A stretch of DNA of 64,000 bases from JAGWRI01 sp963728785 (lineage in GTDB: Bacteria > Gemmatimonadota > Gemmatimonadetes > Gemmatimonadales > Gemmatimonadaceae): positions 372,001 through 436,000 of the forward strand of contig CAVSKV010000004.1 of the NCBI GenBank assembly GCA_963728785.1. The letters are read 5' to 3'. Below the pieces are notes generated by a model that saw nothing but the letters and a program-made list of their open reading frames with translations, did no database searches and was not told where the DNA came from. Positions 29,153 through 38,249 of this stretch are shown here, piece after piece. The first letter of the stretch is position 1. The number at the start of each line of letters is the position of its first letter. A program made the translations under genes and the position numbers.

Positions 29153-29680
29153 ATGTCACCAGCCACCCAACCACCGGTGAAGGAGCTGCGGCTTCCCTCA
29201 CCCGAGTTCGAGGATTTCGAGCGCGAGTTCGCCGCCACTCGTCGCGTGCTCGAACGGTTTCCGCGCGACCACGACGACTGGCGGCCGCACGCGAAATCCC
29301 GCACGCTCCTTCAGTTGGCGGCGCACATCGCGGCGATCCCGATCCGGGGAACGATGATCCTGGCCACGGACGACCAAGACCTGGCCGCGGCGCGGCCGGC
29401 CGGGCCGCCAACACCGGCAGGTGAGCTGGTCGGCCGATTCGACGCCAACGTGGCCTAGTTCCAGCGCGCGCTGGCCAGGGCCACGCCGGACGACCTGGCG
29501 CGCGACTGGGTGATGCGCGTGGGCGAGCACGTGATCGTGCGCGACTCCAAACGGTCACTGATGCGGCTGATGGTTATGAGCCACATCATCCATCACCGGG
29601 CCCAGCTGGGGATCTATTACCGGTTGCTCGACGTACCGGTGCGCGGTGTGTACGGGCCGTCGGCGGATGAAACGGCCTGA
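29153..29680 (+). pseudogene. DinB family protein gene interrupted by an in-frame TAG
   Basis: The frame from ATG 29153 encodes a DinB/YfiT-like four-helix protein (FEREFAATRRVLERF, WRPHAKSRTLLQLAAHIA) and is stopped by TAG at 29456-29458 after FDANVA. The same frame continues without shift to TGA at 29678 and encodes the missing C-terminal part: FQRALARATPDDLARDWVMR, then SHIIHHRAQLGIYYRLLDVPV and YGPSADE, which are family hallmarks including the second metal-binding histidines. A Glu (GAG) at the TAG position would restore an intact protein of about 175 aa. It is therefore a recent nonsense mutation, a sequence error, or a read-through case. The N-terminal product alone would lack a metal-site histidine. 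Confidence 0.85.
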
Positions 29681-29708
29681 GCGTCTCTCCGGCCGTCCGC
29701 GCAGGCGG

Positions 29709-30977
29709 TCAGACCCAGAAGAGCGGCAGCAGCCCCGCGGCGGCGAGTAGCGTCAGCCCCATCAGGCTGTACGCTCCGGTCTTTCGCCGGGCCAGGCTCA
29801 GGGCGTAGACGCCTTTCAGCAGGTTGTTGCTGGCGGCGGCGATGACCACGCTCGCCGCCGCCACGTCCAGTGGCGTCGCGCCGCCGACGGTCTGCGTGAG
29901 GCCGAGGACGAACGGATCGACGTCGGTCACTCCCATCACCGCCGCCAACGCAAACGTGGCGCCGCGTCCCAGGTGCTGCATCACAAGTTGCGTGATCACG
30001 ATCAGTGCCACGAACAGCCCGCCGAACAGGAGCGCGGTGCGCAGTTGGAGCGGATTGCGCCCCGACGGCGGCTCGACGCGGGTCGTGCCCCGAGTATCGG
30101 GCCGCCGGCTCCACCACGCGCCGCCGAGCGTGCCGGCCAGGGCGAGCAGCGCGAACGACGAGCCCAGCCGGGCCGCGAGCGGCACGCTGAACAGCGCCAG
30201 CAGGACGATGAGCCGCGCGTACATGACGCCCGATGCCGCCACGATGCTGCCCGAAAAGAGGCGCGGCCGCTCCTCGGCCGCCGCGCGGCGGGCCAGAACG
30301 ACCGTGGTCACGGTGGACGAGTACGCGCCACCGAGCAGCGCGGAGACGAGGATGCCGCCGTGGCCCCTGGTCACCCGTTCGAGCACGTAGCTGCCGTACG
30401 ACACGCCGCTCACCGCGACCACGGCGAGCCAGATCCTGAAGGGATTCAGGTGGAACTGCGTGAAATCCTGGTTTGGCACGATGGGGAGCAGCACTACCGT
30501 GAGCAGCAGGAACTTCGCGAAGGTGGCGATCTCGTCGGGGGCGATCTTTCGAGCCAATCCCTCGAGCGCGCTCTTGAGGTCGAGCAGAAGGAGGCTGAAC
30601 ACGGCCAGCGAACACGACACCCAAATGTAATCGTGGGCGACGAGGGCCCCGACCACGTACGTGCCCAGCGCCGACACCTCGGTGGTGATGCCCGCGTCGC
30701 TACCGTCGGCCGAGAGTTTGTAGCGGTACGAGAGCAGCATGAGCCCGCCAACCACCACGAGGCCCGCCGCCACGAGCAGCAGGTTGTCGCCGCCGACCAG
30801 GGCGAGCGCGTAGCCCAACAGGCCGATGAGCGGGAACGTGCGCACGCCGCCGAACCGGTAGTGGCCGCCGTCGAGCCTCTGCTCCTCGCGCTGGAGGCCG
30901 ATGAGCAGCGAGAGCAGCAGCGCGAGCGCGAGTTTCACCGCGTCCGGCGGAAGTGAGTTGAGCAGGGCGTCGTGCAT
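29709..30977 (-). CDS. MgtC/SapB and DUF4010 domain membrane protein
   Basis: A 422-aa polytopic membrane protein. The N-terminal third (about 10-145) resembles MgtC/SapB (LLIGLQREEQRLDG, FGGVRTFPLIGLLGYAL), and the rest is the DUF4010 repeat of hydrophobic helices with LLTVVLLPIVPNQ and GVSYGSYVLERV. About 11-12 membrane segments can be drawn. I prefer ATG 30977, since a GTG at 30998 adds only seven residues without a ribosome site. Function is unknown; MgtC relatives are linked with magnesium and acid stress. Convergent with the broken DinB gene. Confidence 0.85.
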   Translation of the reverse strand: MHDALLNSLPPDAVKLALALLLSLLIGLQREEQRLDGGHYRFGGVRTFPLIGLLGYALALVGGDNLLLVAAGLVVVGGLMLLSYRYKLSADGSDAGITTEVSALGTYVVGALVAHDYIWVSCSLAVFSLLLLDLKSALEGLARKIAPDEIATFAKFLLLTVVLLPIVPNQDFTQFHLNPFRIWLAVVAVSGVSYGSYVLERVTRGHGGILVSALLGGAYSSTVTTVVLARRAAAEERPRLFSGSIVAASGVMYARLIVLLALFSVPLAARLGSSFALLALAGTLGGAWWSRRPDTRGTTRVEPPSGRNPLQLRTALLFGGLFVALIVITQLVMQHLGRGATFALAAVMGVTDVDPFVLGLTQTVGGATPLDVAAASVVIAAASNNLLKGVYALSLARRKTGAYSLMGLTLLAAAGLLPLFWV

Positions 30978-31251
30978 GGTGAGTTCCAATGATGGCACCC
31001 GCGGGCGGGATTACAAGGTTCGGACGTGGAGCGGCGGGCGTGGCGATCCTGGTCGCCACGCTGGCCTGGCGCGTCGGGGTCCGCACCGCGGCGGCGCTCG
31101 CCGGATCGCGAAGCTGCGCTGCCCCTGAATGGCCCCGGCCTGGCCGTACAGCATTTCTTAGCGCACCCGGGCCGCGCCTTCCCCCTGTCCGGGGTCCGTT
31201 CCGAACTCTAAGCTTCACGGCATCTTGATTCTCACCCGGAGCCCACAGCCT

Positions 31252-34200
31252 ATGCTCAAGCGCTTCCTGTCGCCCCGCTTCCTGTCGCCCCGCTTCCTGT
31301 CGACCGTCGGTGTCGCCGCGGCGGCGCTGATCACCACTGGCGCCAAGTCGCCGGTGCATCCCGATCTCCTGGCTGGCCTCGTCTGGCGCAACGTGGGTCC
31401 CCTTCGCGCGGGCCGCGTGGCGGCGGTGACGGGCGCGATCGGCGAGCCCGGGGTGTTCTACGCCGCACTGCCAGCGGCCGGCGTCTGGAAGACCACGAAC
31501 GCGGGCACTACGTGGGAGCCGATCTTCGACTCGATCAAGGACGTGTCGTCAGTCGGCGCCATCGAAGTGGCGCCGTCGGATACGAACGTGATCTACGTGG
31601 GCACGGGCGACATCATCACCGGCGGCGCGATCAACGAAGGCAACGGCGTCTACAAGTCCACCGACGCGGGGCGGACCTGGGAGCATCTGGGGCTCGACGC
31701 CACGAAGCAGATCCCGTCCATCATCGTGGACCCGGCTAATCCGGACATCGTGATGGTGGCCGCCCAGGGCAACATCCACGAGAAGAGCGACGTGCGCGGC
31801 GTGTTCCGCTCTACCGATGGCGGCAAGACCTGGACCCGGACGCTGTTCGTGGACGACGAGACGGGGGCGGTGAAGCTCGCCTACGCGCACGACAAGCCGA
31901 GCGTGATCCTGGCGACGACCGATCTGCACTACGTGGCGCCGGGCGCTACGGGGCGCGGCGCGTTCGGCAGTCAGAACGGCACACACCTGTTCAAGTCCAC
32001 CGACGAGGGCCTCACCTGGCACGAGATCACGGGCGGCGGACTGCCGGAGCTGTCGGGGCGCACGTCGGTGGCGGTGGCCAATCATACCGATGGCCAGCGG
32101 ATGTTCGTGATCCAGAATTCCGGGCTGTACCGTTCCGACGACGGCGGCACCACGTGGCGTCAGATGGACGCCGAAGACACGCGCATCCGCAATGGGCAGG
32201 GCGGCTATAACTGCGGCGTGTACGTCGATCCGGGGAACCCGGATCTCGTCTATACCATCAACACGTCGAGCTACGTTTCGCACGACGGCGGGAACACGTT
32301 CACCGGATTCAAGGGCGCGCCGGGCGGTGACGATCCGCAGCAGTTGTGGATCGATCCCACCAACGGCCAGCGGATGCTGCTCGGCATGGATCAGGGCGCG
32401 ACGGTCACGTTGGACGGCGGCCGTACGTGGAGCCTGTGGTACAACCAGTCCACGGAGCAGGTCTATCACCTGTCGGTGGACAACTCCTACCCATACTGGA
32501 TCTACGCGCCGCAGCAGGACGCCGGCGCCATCCGCGTGCGCAGCCGCGGCAACTTTGGCGAGATCACCCCGCTCGACTGGAATCCGGTGGGCGGCTGGGA
32601 ATGGGGCTCGATCGTGGCCGACCCGCTGAACCCGAACTTCGTGTTCGCCAGTGGATCGGGGATCCTGCGCATCAGCTATCCGAGCGAACAGACCATCAAC
32701 GTCAGCCCGAGCCAGGATCCGGGCCTGCACCTGCGCAACAGCTCCACCAATCCGCTCGAATGGACGCCGTGGAACCAGCACCGGCTGATGGCCGGGTTCC
32801 AGTTCGTGATGGCGACCACCGACGGCGGCGTGCACTGGACGAAGATGAGTCCCGACCTCGGCTACCCCAAAGGCGTGAGTCCGCCGCCCGAGGGCGCGGC
32901 GGGGCGCGGCGGACGCGGCGGCCGGGGAGGCGCCGGTGGTCCCCCGCCGGGCGGTTCCATCGAATCGATCTCGCCGTCCACCGTGGCGGCGGGTGTGATC
33001 TGGGTGGGCACGACGAACGGGTTGATCAAGCTCACCCGTGACGATGGAAAGACGTGGGAGGACGTGAGCATTCCCGCGCTGCCCGATTCGTCGCGGTCCG
33101 ACATCTCGTCGATCGACGCGTCGCACGTGAACGCCGGCGAGGCATACGCGGCGGTGGACGCGCACGCGGCGGGCGACTACATGCCGTACCTGTATCGCAC
33201 GCGGGACTACGGAAAGACGTGGACGCCGATCGTGAACGGCCTGCCCACGCGGCAGCCGTCGGGGAGCTTCGCGCGGGTGCTGCGCAGCGACACGCAGAAG
33301 GCAGGGCTGCTGTTCGCCGGTACGGAGAGCGGTATGTACGTATCGTTCAACGACGGCGACGATTGGCAGCCGATTCAGCTCAATCTGCCGCTCTCATCGG
33401 TGCGCGACGCGACCATCAAGGGCAACGATCTGGTGATCGCGACCTACGGCCGCGGCATCTGGATTCTGGACGACATCTCGCCCCTGCGGCAGATCGGGCC
33501 AGGGCTGGCGGCCGATGCGGCGCACCTGTTCAAGCCCGGCAACGCGATTCGCGTGCGCCGCAACGTGAACCAGGACACCCCGTTCCCGCCCGAAGTGCCG
33601 CACTCGCTCAACGCACCCAATGGCGTGCTCGTCTACTACTATCTGGCGTCGGCGCCGCACGGCGAGATCGCTTTGGACGTGCTGGACGCGGCGGGCCATC
33701 TGGTACGGCACCTGTCGAGCGCGCCGATCACGCCCGTGGCCGAGGCGGCCCATCCGCCGAACCCGAACTTCTGGCTGGCCACGCCCACGCCGTTGCCCAC
33801 GGCGGTGGGCACGAACCGCGTGAACTGGGATCTGCGTTACGCCGATCCGCCGGCGTTCTCGCACAGCTGGGAGATCAACGCGAATCCCGGCCTGACGCCG
33901 GCGTCTCCGCAGGGCCCGTTGGCGCCGCCCGGCACGTACACGTTCAAGCTCACCGTGGACGGCAAGAGCTACACGCAGACGGCGAGCATCGCCAACGACC
34001 CGCGTTCGCCGGCCACGCTGGCGGACTTGCAGGTGCAGCACGCGCTGGAGATGAAGGCGTACGACGGCGCGCGCGAGGCGTGGCAGGGCTATGAGGATGC
34101 CACCGCGGCTCACGACGCCGTGGAGAAGCTGGCGGCCGGGAGCGCGCCGGCGGCCGTGACCGCCGCGGCCAGGGCACTGGCAGCCAAACTCGACAGCGCG

Positions 34201-34512
34201 AGCGGCGGCACAGGTGGCGGGCGGGGGCGTGGGTTCGGGTCCGGTCGTGGCGGCGGCGGCTCGGCACCGCCGAACTTCCGGGCGGTGAACGGCGCGATGG
34301 TCCGCGTGCTGACTTCGCTCGATCCGGGCGACATGGCGCCCACACCTTCGATGCGCGCGGGGTTCGCGTCGGCGTGCGGCGACCTGCGTACCGCGGCCGA
34401 TAATTGGAAGACGGTCGTGACCAAGGACCTGCCGGCGTTCAACGCGACGTTGGAGCAGAACGGTCTGCCCGCGGTGGCCGTGCCGGCCGCGCTGCCAGCG
34501 CCGGGCTGCTGA
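31252..34512 (+). CDS. Secreted VPS10/BNR beta-propeller protein
   Basis: A 1086-aa exported protein starting at ATG 31252, with an N-terminal signal that contains a tandem repeat (FLSPR FLSPR FLS). Asp-box blades recur through about residues 40-700 (TTNAGTTW, STDAGRTW, STDGGKTW, STDEGLTW, SDDGGTTW, TTDGGVHW), giving one or two sortilin-like propellers. A Gly/Arg-rich loop is near 545-565. A FlgD-like immunoglobulin domain follows at about 790-920, then a helical region and another Gly/Arg-rich segment near 985-1005. Proteins of this kind are often labelled glycosyl hydrolases, but no sialidase active site is visible. Single gene; role unknown, probably binding or surface-associated. Confidence 0.85.
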   Translation: MLKRFLSPRFLSPRFLSTVGVAAAALITTGAKSPVHPDLLAGLVWRNVGPLRAGRVAAVTGAIGEPGVFYAALPAAGVWKTTNAGTTWEPIFDSIKDVSSVGAIEVAPSDTNVIYVGTGDIITGGAINEGNGVYKSTDAGRTWEHLGLDATKQIPSIIVDPANPDIVMVAAQGNIHEKSDVRGVFRSTDGGKTWTRTLFVDDETGAVKLAYAHDKPSVILATTDLHYVAPGATGRGAFGSQNGTHLFKSTDEGLTWHEITGGGLPELSGRTSVAVANHTDGQRMFVIQNSGLYRSDDGGTTWRQMDAEDTRIRNGQGGYNCGVYVDPGNPDLVYTINTSSYVSHDGGNTFTGFKGAPGGDDPQQLWIDPTNGQRMLLGMDQGATVTLDGGRTWSLWYNQSTEQVYHLSVDNSYPYWIYAPQQDAGAIRVRSRGNFGEITPLDWNPVGGWEWGSIVADPLNPNFVFASGSGILRISYPSEQTINVSPSQDPGLHLRNSSTNPLEWTPWNQHRLMAGFQFVMATTDGGVHWTKMSPDLGYPKGVSPPPEGAAGRGGRGGRGGAGGPPPGGSIESISPSTVAAGVIWVGTTNGLIKLTRDDGKTWEDVSIPALPDSSRSDISSIDASHVNAGEAYAAVDAHAAGDYMPYLYRTRDYGKTWTPIVNGLPTRQPSGSFARVLRSDTQKAGLLFAGTESGMYVSFNDGDDWQPIQLNLPLSSVRDATIKGNDLVIATYGRGIWILDDISPLRQIGPGLAADAAHLFKPGNAIRVRRNVNQDTPFPPEVPHSLNAPNGVLVYYYLASAPHGEIALDVLDAAGHLVRHLSSAPITPVAEAAHPPNPNFWLATPTPLPTAVGTNRVNWDLRYADPPAFSHSWEINANPGLTPASPQGPLAPPGTYTFKLTVDGKSYTQTASIANDPRSPATLADLQVQHALEMKAYDGAREAWQGYEDATAAHDAVEKLAAGSAPAAVTAAARALAAKLDSASGGTGGGRGRGFGSGRGGGGSAPPNFRAVNGAMVRVLTSLDPGDMAPTPSMRAGFASACGDLRTAADNWKTVVTKDLPAFNATLEQNGLPAVAVPAALPAPGC
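31261..31302 (+). repeat. 15-bp tandem repeat inside a signal peptide
   Basis: Two full copies and one partial copy of CGCTTCCTGTCGCCC, in frame, encode RFLSP units in the signal peptide of the VPS10-like protein. Length changes of one unit would keep the frame. Confidence 0.85.
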
Positions 34513-34641
34513 ACCGACGCATGCGAGCCGCCGCGGGTCGGGTGACACCGGCGCGCGGCGGTTCACTTGCATCCGGGCATCGTCTACCGCGCTCGCCCGG
34601 CGGGTATTCCGCCGCGCGGGGACGCGCCGTACCGTTGGGGC

Positions 34642-36078
34642 GTGAAAGTCAAGTCTGCCTCGTCCGAGGCCGCCGAAGCCCGCGCCGTCCAGGCCCACAG
34701 CGCCGAATTGAAGCGCGAACTGGGCCTCTTCGACCTCGTGCTCACGCAGGTCATGTTCATCGTCGGGGCTCAGTGGGTGGGCACGGCAGCCATGCTCGGC
34801 CATGCCCAGGTGTTCTACTGGCTGCTGGCGATGGCGCTGTTCTATCTGCCGCAGGCCGCCGTGGTGATTCACCTCAACCGGCTGATGCCGCTCGAGGGCG
34901 GTCTCTACCAGTGGGCCAAGCTCGGGTTCAACGACGGCGTCGGCTTCCTGGTGGCCTGGAACCTGTGGGTGTTCGCGCTGATCCTGCTGTCGTCCTACGG
35001 CCTGGTGATCGCCGATACCTTGAGCTACGCGCTCGGCCCAGGGGCGAACTGGTTCACCTCCACCAAATGGTACGACGGCGCCGTGAGCGGATTCGTCGTG
35101 GCCACGATCATCCTCGTGTCGCTGTACGGGCTTCGCCTGGGCAAGTGGGTGCACGACGCCGGCGGGCTGGCGCACCTGATCACGTTCGGCGCGCTGCTGC
35201 TGATGCCGTTGATTGCGCTCTCCCATCACGCGATCACGAACTACCATCCGTTCGCGGTCGCCGTGCCCAGGGCGTCGCTGCTCTCGGTGAACATCTTCAG
35301 CAAGCTGGCGCTGGGCGCGCTCACAGGGTTCGAGTACGTGGCGATTCTCGCCGGCGAGACGCGTGACCCCGGGAAGGCGATCGGCCGGTCGGTGATGATC
35401 GCCACGCCGATCATCGCGCTCATGTTCATCCTCGGTACCGGCGCCGTGCTGTCGGCCACGCCGATCGCGAAGATCGATTTGATCGCGCCCATTCCGCAGG
35501 CGCTCACGCTGGGGCTGCGGTCGTTCGGGTTCGCGGTGTACATCGTGCCGGTGCTCACGATGCTGCTGCTCACACGGCACATCGCCAACGTGAACCTGCT
35601 GTTCGCCGCGAACACGCGGCTGCCGATGGTGGCCGGATGGGACGGCCTGCTCCCCGGCTGGTTCACGCGGCTCCACCCCCGGTTCCGCACGCCCCTCAAC
35701 TCGATCCTGTTCGTCGGCGGGGTAACACTGGTGTTCGCGGCGCTGAGCCTGGTCGGGGTGGGGCTGCAGGAAGCATTCCAGATCCTCGACAACGCAGCCG
35801 GGGTTCTCTACGCCGCCGCGTATCTGGCCATGTTCGCTCTTCCGCTCGTCGGCATGCGCGGGTTCGATAAGCCGCCGCTCTGGCTGCGTCTGGCGGCGGC
35901 GTCGGGATTTGCGGTCACGCTGCTCTACATCGTCTTCTCCGTGTTCCCGATCATCGACGTGAAGAGTTGGCAGTCGTTCTCGGCCAAGATCATCGCGGTG
36001 GTGCTGGGAACGAACGTGATCGGCGTCGGACTCTATCTTGCAGCGCGCCGTCGCAAGGCCGCGCACGCCGCCGGCTGA
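34642..36078 (+). CDS. APC family amino acid/polyamine permease
   Basis: A 478-aa membrane transporter with about 12 hydrophobic segments. The N-terminal ELKRELGLFDLVLTQVMFIVGAQWVG segment is the APC-superfamily first helix, and GALTGFEYVAILAGETRDP in the middle matches the conserved loop after helix 6. I chose GTG 34642, 30 residues before the first helix; a TTG at 34567 would add 25 residues of low-quality sequence, and no strong ribosome site decides between them. Substrate is not evident. It lies alone between the VPS10-like gene and the dehydrogenase gene. Confidence 0.85.
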   Translation: MKVKSASSEAAEARAVQAHSAELKRELGLFDLVLTQVMFIVGAQWVGTAAMLGHAQVFYWLLAMALFYLPQAAVVIHLNRLMPLEGGLYQWAKLGFNDGVGFLVAWNLWVFALILLSSYGLVIADTLSYALGPGANWFTSTKWYDGAVSGFVVATIILVSLYGLRLGKWVHDAGGLAHLITFGALLLMPLIALSHHAITNYHPFAVAVPRASLLSVNIFSKLALGALTGFEYVAILAGETRDPGKAIGRSVMIATPIIALMFILGTGAVLSATPIAKIDLIAPIPQALTLGLRSFGFAVYIVPVLTMLLLTRHIANVNLLFAANTRLPMVAGWDGLLPGWFTRLHPRFRTPLNSILFVGGVTLVFAALSLVGVGLQEAFQILDNAAGVLYAAAYLAMFALPLVGMRGFDKPPLWLRLAAASGFAVTLLYIVFSVFPIIDVKSWQSFSAKIIAVVLGTNVIGVGLYLAARRRKAAHAAG

Positions 36079-36183
36079 CGGCGTACGCGGGGCGGCGGCC
36101 GCTCGGCAACTCCCCGTCGCGACTGGTTTCCCGGTGGCCAACCCGTGAGATTCCGGATCGGAATCAATCGTGGGGGACGGGAC

Positions 36184-37035
36184 ATGGTGGCATGGCTCGG
36201 AACGGGGCTGTTGGGATCGGGTTTCGTGCGCGCGCTGCTCGGGCGCGGCGAGACCGTGCACGTGTGGAACCGGTCGGTTGACAAGGCGAGGGCGCTCGAG
36301 GCGAATGGCGCCAGGGCGTTCACCAACCCCGTCGACGCGGTTCGCGGCGCCGATCTCGTCCACCTCACGGTCTCCGATGATGCGGCCGTGGACGACGTGC
36401 TGGAAATGGCGCGCCCCGGCCTCGGCAAGAGCGCGGTGATCGTGGATCACACCACGACGTCGCCCGACGGGACAGCGGCGCGCGCGGCACGATGGAAGGA
36501 GCGCGGCGTGGCGTTCCAGCATGCGCCGGTGTTCATGGGGCCGCAGAATGCCCTGGACGGCACCGGCTTCATGTTGCTGTCGGGCGACCGGGCGCGGTTC
36601 GATGCGCTGGAGCCGGCGTTGACCCCGATGACGGGTCGCGTGGTGTACTTCGGTCCGCAGCCGGAGCGCGCCGCCGGCATGAAGCTGCTCGGGAATCTGA
36701 TTCTCGTGGCGATGATCGCCGGCCTCACCGATATGCTCACGCTGGCCAAAGCGCTGCACATTCCGGCCGGCGACGCGGCAGGGCTGTTCGACCTGTTCAA
36801 CCCGGGCGCCGCGCTTCCGGCGCGCCTGAAGCGGTTGCTTGACGCCGATTTCGAGCACCCCTCGTGGAATCTGGCCATGGCGCGCAAGGACGCGCGGTTG
36901 ATGATCGAGGCCGCAGCCGAAGGGGGCCGTGCGCTCACCGTCGTTCCGGCCGCCGCCGAGCTGATGGACCGGTGGCTGACCACCGGGCATGCGCAGGAAG
37001 ACTGGACGGTGATCGCGAGCGAAGTCGTATCGTGA
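36184..37035 (+). CDS. NAD(P)-dependent beta-hydroxyacid dehydrogenase family protein
   Basis: A 283-aa oxidoreductase starting at ATG 36184 after a purine-rich GGGGGACGGGAC. The Rossmann start is unusual in lacking the usual GFIGLG: it reads VAWLGTGLLGSGFV, still with the GxGxxG spacing. The family features DHTTTSPDG, FMGPQNALDGT and KLLGNLILV (with the catalytic-position Lys) follow, as in 3-hydroxyisobutyrate or tartronate-semialdehyde reductases. The C-terminal half is the helical dimer domain. Its stop overlaps the acid-phosphatase GTG by 4 bp, so the two are co-translated. Substrate unknown. Confidence 0.88.
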   Translation: MVAWLGTGLLGSGFVRALLGRGETVHVWNRSVDKARALEANGARAFTNPVDAVRGADLVHLTVSDDAAVDDVLEMARPGLGKSAVIVDHTTTSPDGTAARAARWKERGVAFQHAPVFMGPQNALDGTGFMLLSGDRARFDALEPALTPMTGRVVYFGPQPERAAGMKLLGNLILVAMIAGLTDMLTLAKALHIPAGDAAGLFDLFNPGAALPARLKRLLDADFEHPSWNLAMARKDARLMIEAAAEGGRALTVVPAAAELMDRWLTTGHAQEDWTVIASEVVS

Positions 37036-37820
37036 GATACTGCGTCGCCGGCGCGACGGGTGGCGTAGGCGGCTGGCGGCGGCTGGTGCTGGCCGCCGCC
37101 GTGGGCGCCGTGGTCGGCGTTTCCGGCTGCGCTGGTGCGGCGCGGACGGCGTCGGCGCCCGCGCCGGCGGCCAGGCCGGCGGACTCGCTGTCGTCGGCGC
37201 TACACTGGATGCGGAGTTCGGCCGAGTACCGCGCGTTGACGCGCCAGGTCTACCGGATGGCCGAGCAGCGGGTGGAGGAGTTGGCGCCAGCCGTCGGGGG
37301 CGGGAGTTGGGCGGTGATTCTCGACGCCGACGAGACCGTGCTCGACAACAGCGAGTACGCCGTACGCCGGGAGCGGCTCGACAGCGGCTACACCGAGCCG
37401 AGTTGGACAACGTGGGTGAAGGAAGAGGCGGCGGGCACGGTGCCGGGAGCCGTGGCGTTCACGCGCCGTGTGCACGAGTTGGGCGGGCGCGTGGTGATCA
37501 TCACCAACCGCGCGGACTCGTTGTGCACCGAGACGCGGGGCAATCTGCAGAAGGTCGAGGTGCGCGCCGATCTCGTGTTGTGCGCGCCGCCAGGGCAGGA
37601 GGACAAGAATCCACGATTTATGCGCGTGCAGAACGGCACGGCGTCGCCGGGTCTGCCGCCGTTGACGGTGCTGGAGTGGTTGGGCGACAACATCCAGGAT
37701 TTTCCCGGGCTGACGCAGGCGGTGCGCGGCGACACGTCGGCCTACGCGCTCTTCGGGCGGCGGTACTTCGTGGTCCCGAACCCCGACTACGGATCGTGGC
37801 AGAGCAACACTGGGCGGTAG
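37032..37820 (+). CDS. Lipoprotein HAD-superfamily acid phosphatase, class C/e(P4)-like
   Basis: A 262-aa exported protein. GTG 37032 overlaps the preceding stop. A signal peptide ends in the lipobox VSGC (Cys33), so it is probably membrane anchored. The HAD nucleophile loop is ILDADETVLDN (Asp98, Asp100), motif II is IITNR, and motif IV is LGDNIQDF, matching bacterial class C non-specific acid phosphatases/5'-nucleotidases such as e(P4). It would release phosphate from nucleotides or other monoesters outside the cytoplasm. Coupling to a cytosolic dehydrogenase is unexplained. Confidence 0.88.
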   Translation: MRYCVAGATGGVGGWRRLVLAAAVGAVVGVSGCAGAARTASAPAPAARPADSLSSALHWMRSSAEYRALTRQVYRMAEQRVEELAPAVGGGSWAVILDADETVLDNSEYAVRRERLDSGYTEPSWTTWVKEEAAGTVPGAVAFTRRVHELGGRVVIITNRADSLCTETRGNLQKVEVRADLVLCAPPGQEDKNPRFMRVQNGTASPGLPPLTVLEWLGDNIQDFPGLTQAVRGDTSAYALFGRRYFVVPNPDYGSWQSNTGR

Positions 37821-37838
37821 GGCGGCGCGGGCCGGCGC

Positions 37839-37880
37839 GCTATATATAGCCGTTGCGGATATATCCATGGTGGATATATT
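37839..37880 (+). promoter_or_regulatory. Leaderless promoter and palindromes ahead of padR
   Basis: TTGCGG (37853-37858), 16 nt, TATATT (37875-37880), 6 nt, then the ATG at 37887: transcription would start at the start codon, and no ribosome site is present. Palindromes GCTATATATAGC (37839-37850) and GGATATATCC (37857-37866), plus a second GGATATAT (37872-37879), overlap the promoter elements and are good PadR operator candidates. Confidence 0.6.
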
Positions 37881-37886
37881 CACGGC

Positions 37887-38249
37887 ATGATCTCGACAGA
37901 CGAGCAGGTCCAGCGATTCCTTCCGCTGCCCCCGGCGACGTTCCACATCCTGATGGCGCTCGTCGATGGCGACCGCCACGGATACGCCATCATCCAGGAT
38001 GTCGAAGCGCGCACCCGAGGCCGGCTCCGGCTGAGCCCGGGAACGCTGTACCGGTCCATTCAGCGGCTGCTCGAGCAGGGATTGCTCACCGAGCCGAGCG
38101 CGCGTCCCGCGCCGGAACTCGATGACGAGCGTCGTCGCTACTATCGTGTGACGGCGCTCGGCCTGGCGGTGGCGCGCGCCGAAGCCGAGCGATTTACCGA
38201 TCTCGTGCGCATGGCGCGGGCGAGCGGCCTCGTGCCACGCCGGACGTGA
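37887..38249 (+). CDS. PadR family transcriptional regulator
   Basis: A 120-aa winged-helix protein. PadR features are clear: ATFHILMALVDGDRHGYAIIQDVE, GTLYRSIQRLLEQGLL and the wing DERRRYYRVTALG, with a short C-terminal dimer helix. ATG 37887 directly follows the promoter elements with no ribosome site. Its stop overlaps the start of the duplicated permease gene, the usual arrangement in which a PadR protein represses an ADOP-type permease. The inducer is unknown. Confidence 0.92.
   Translation: MISTDEQVQRFLPLPPATFHILMALVDGDRHGYAIIQDVEARTRGRLRLSPGTLYRSIQRLLEQGLLTEPSARPAPELDDERRRYYRVTALGLAVARAEAERFTDLVRMARASGLVPRRT

Noticed and set aside
33394..37410. A 1338-aa open frame on the minus strand
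   Set aside because: It runs antisense through four well-supported genes, is Arg-rich with no recognisable domain, and is a by-product of high GC content.
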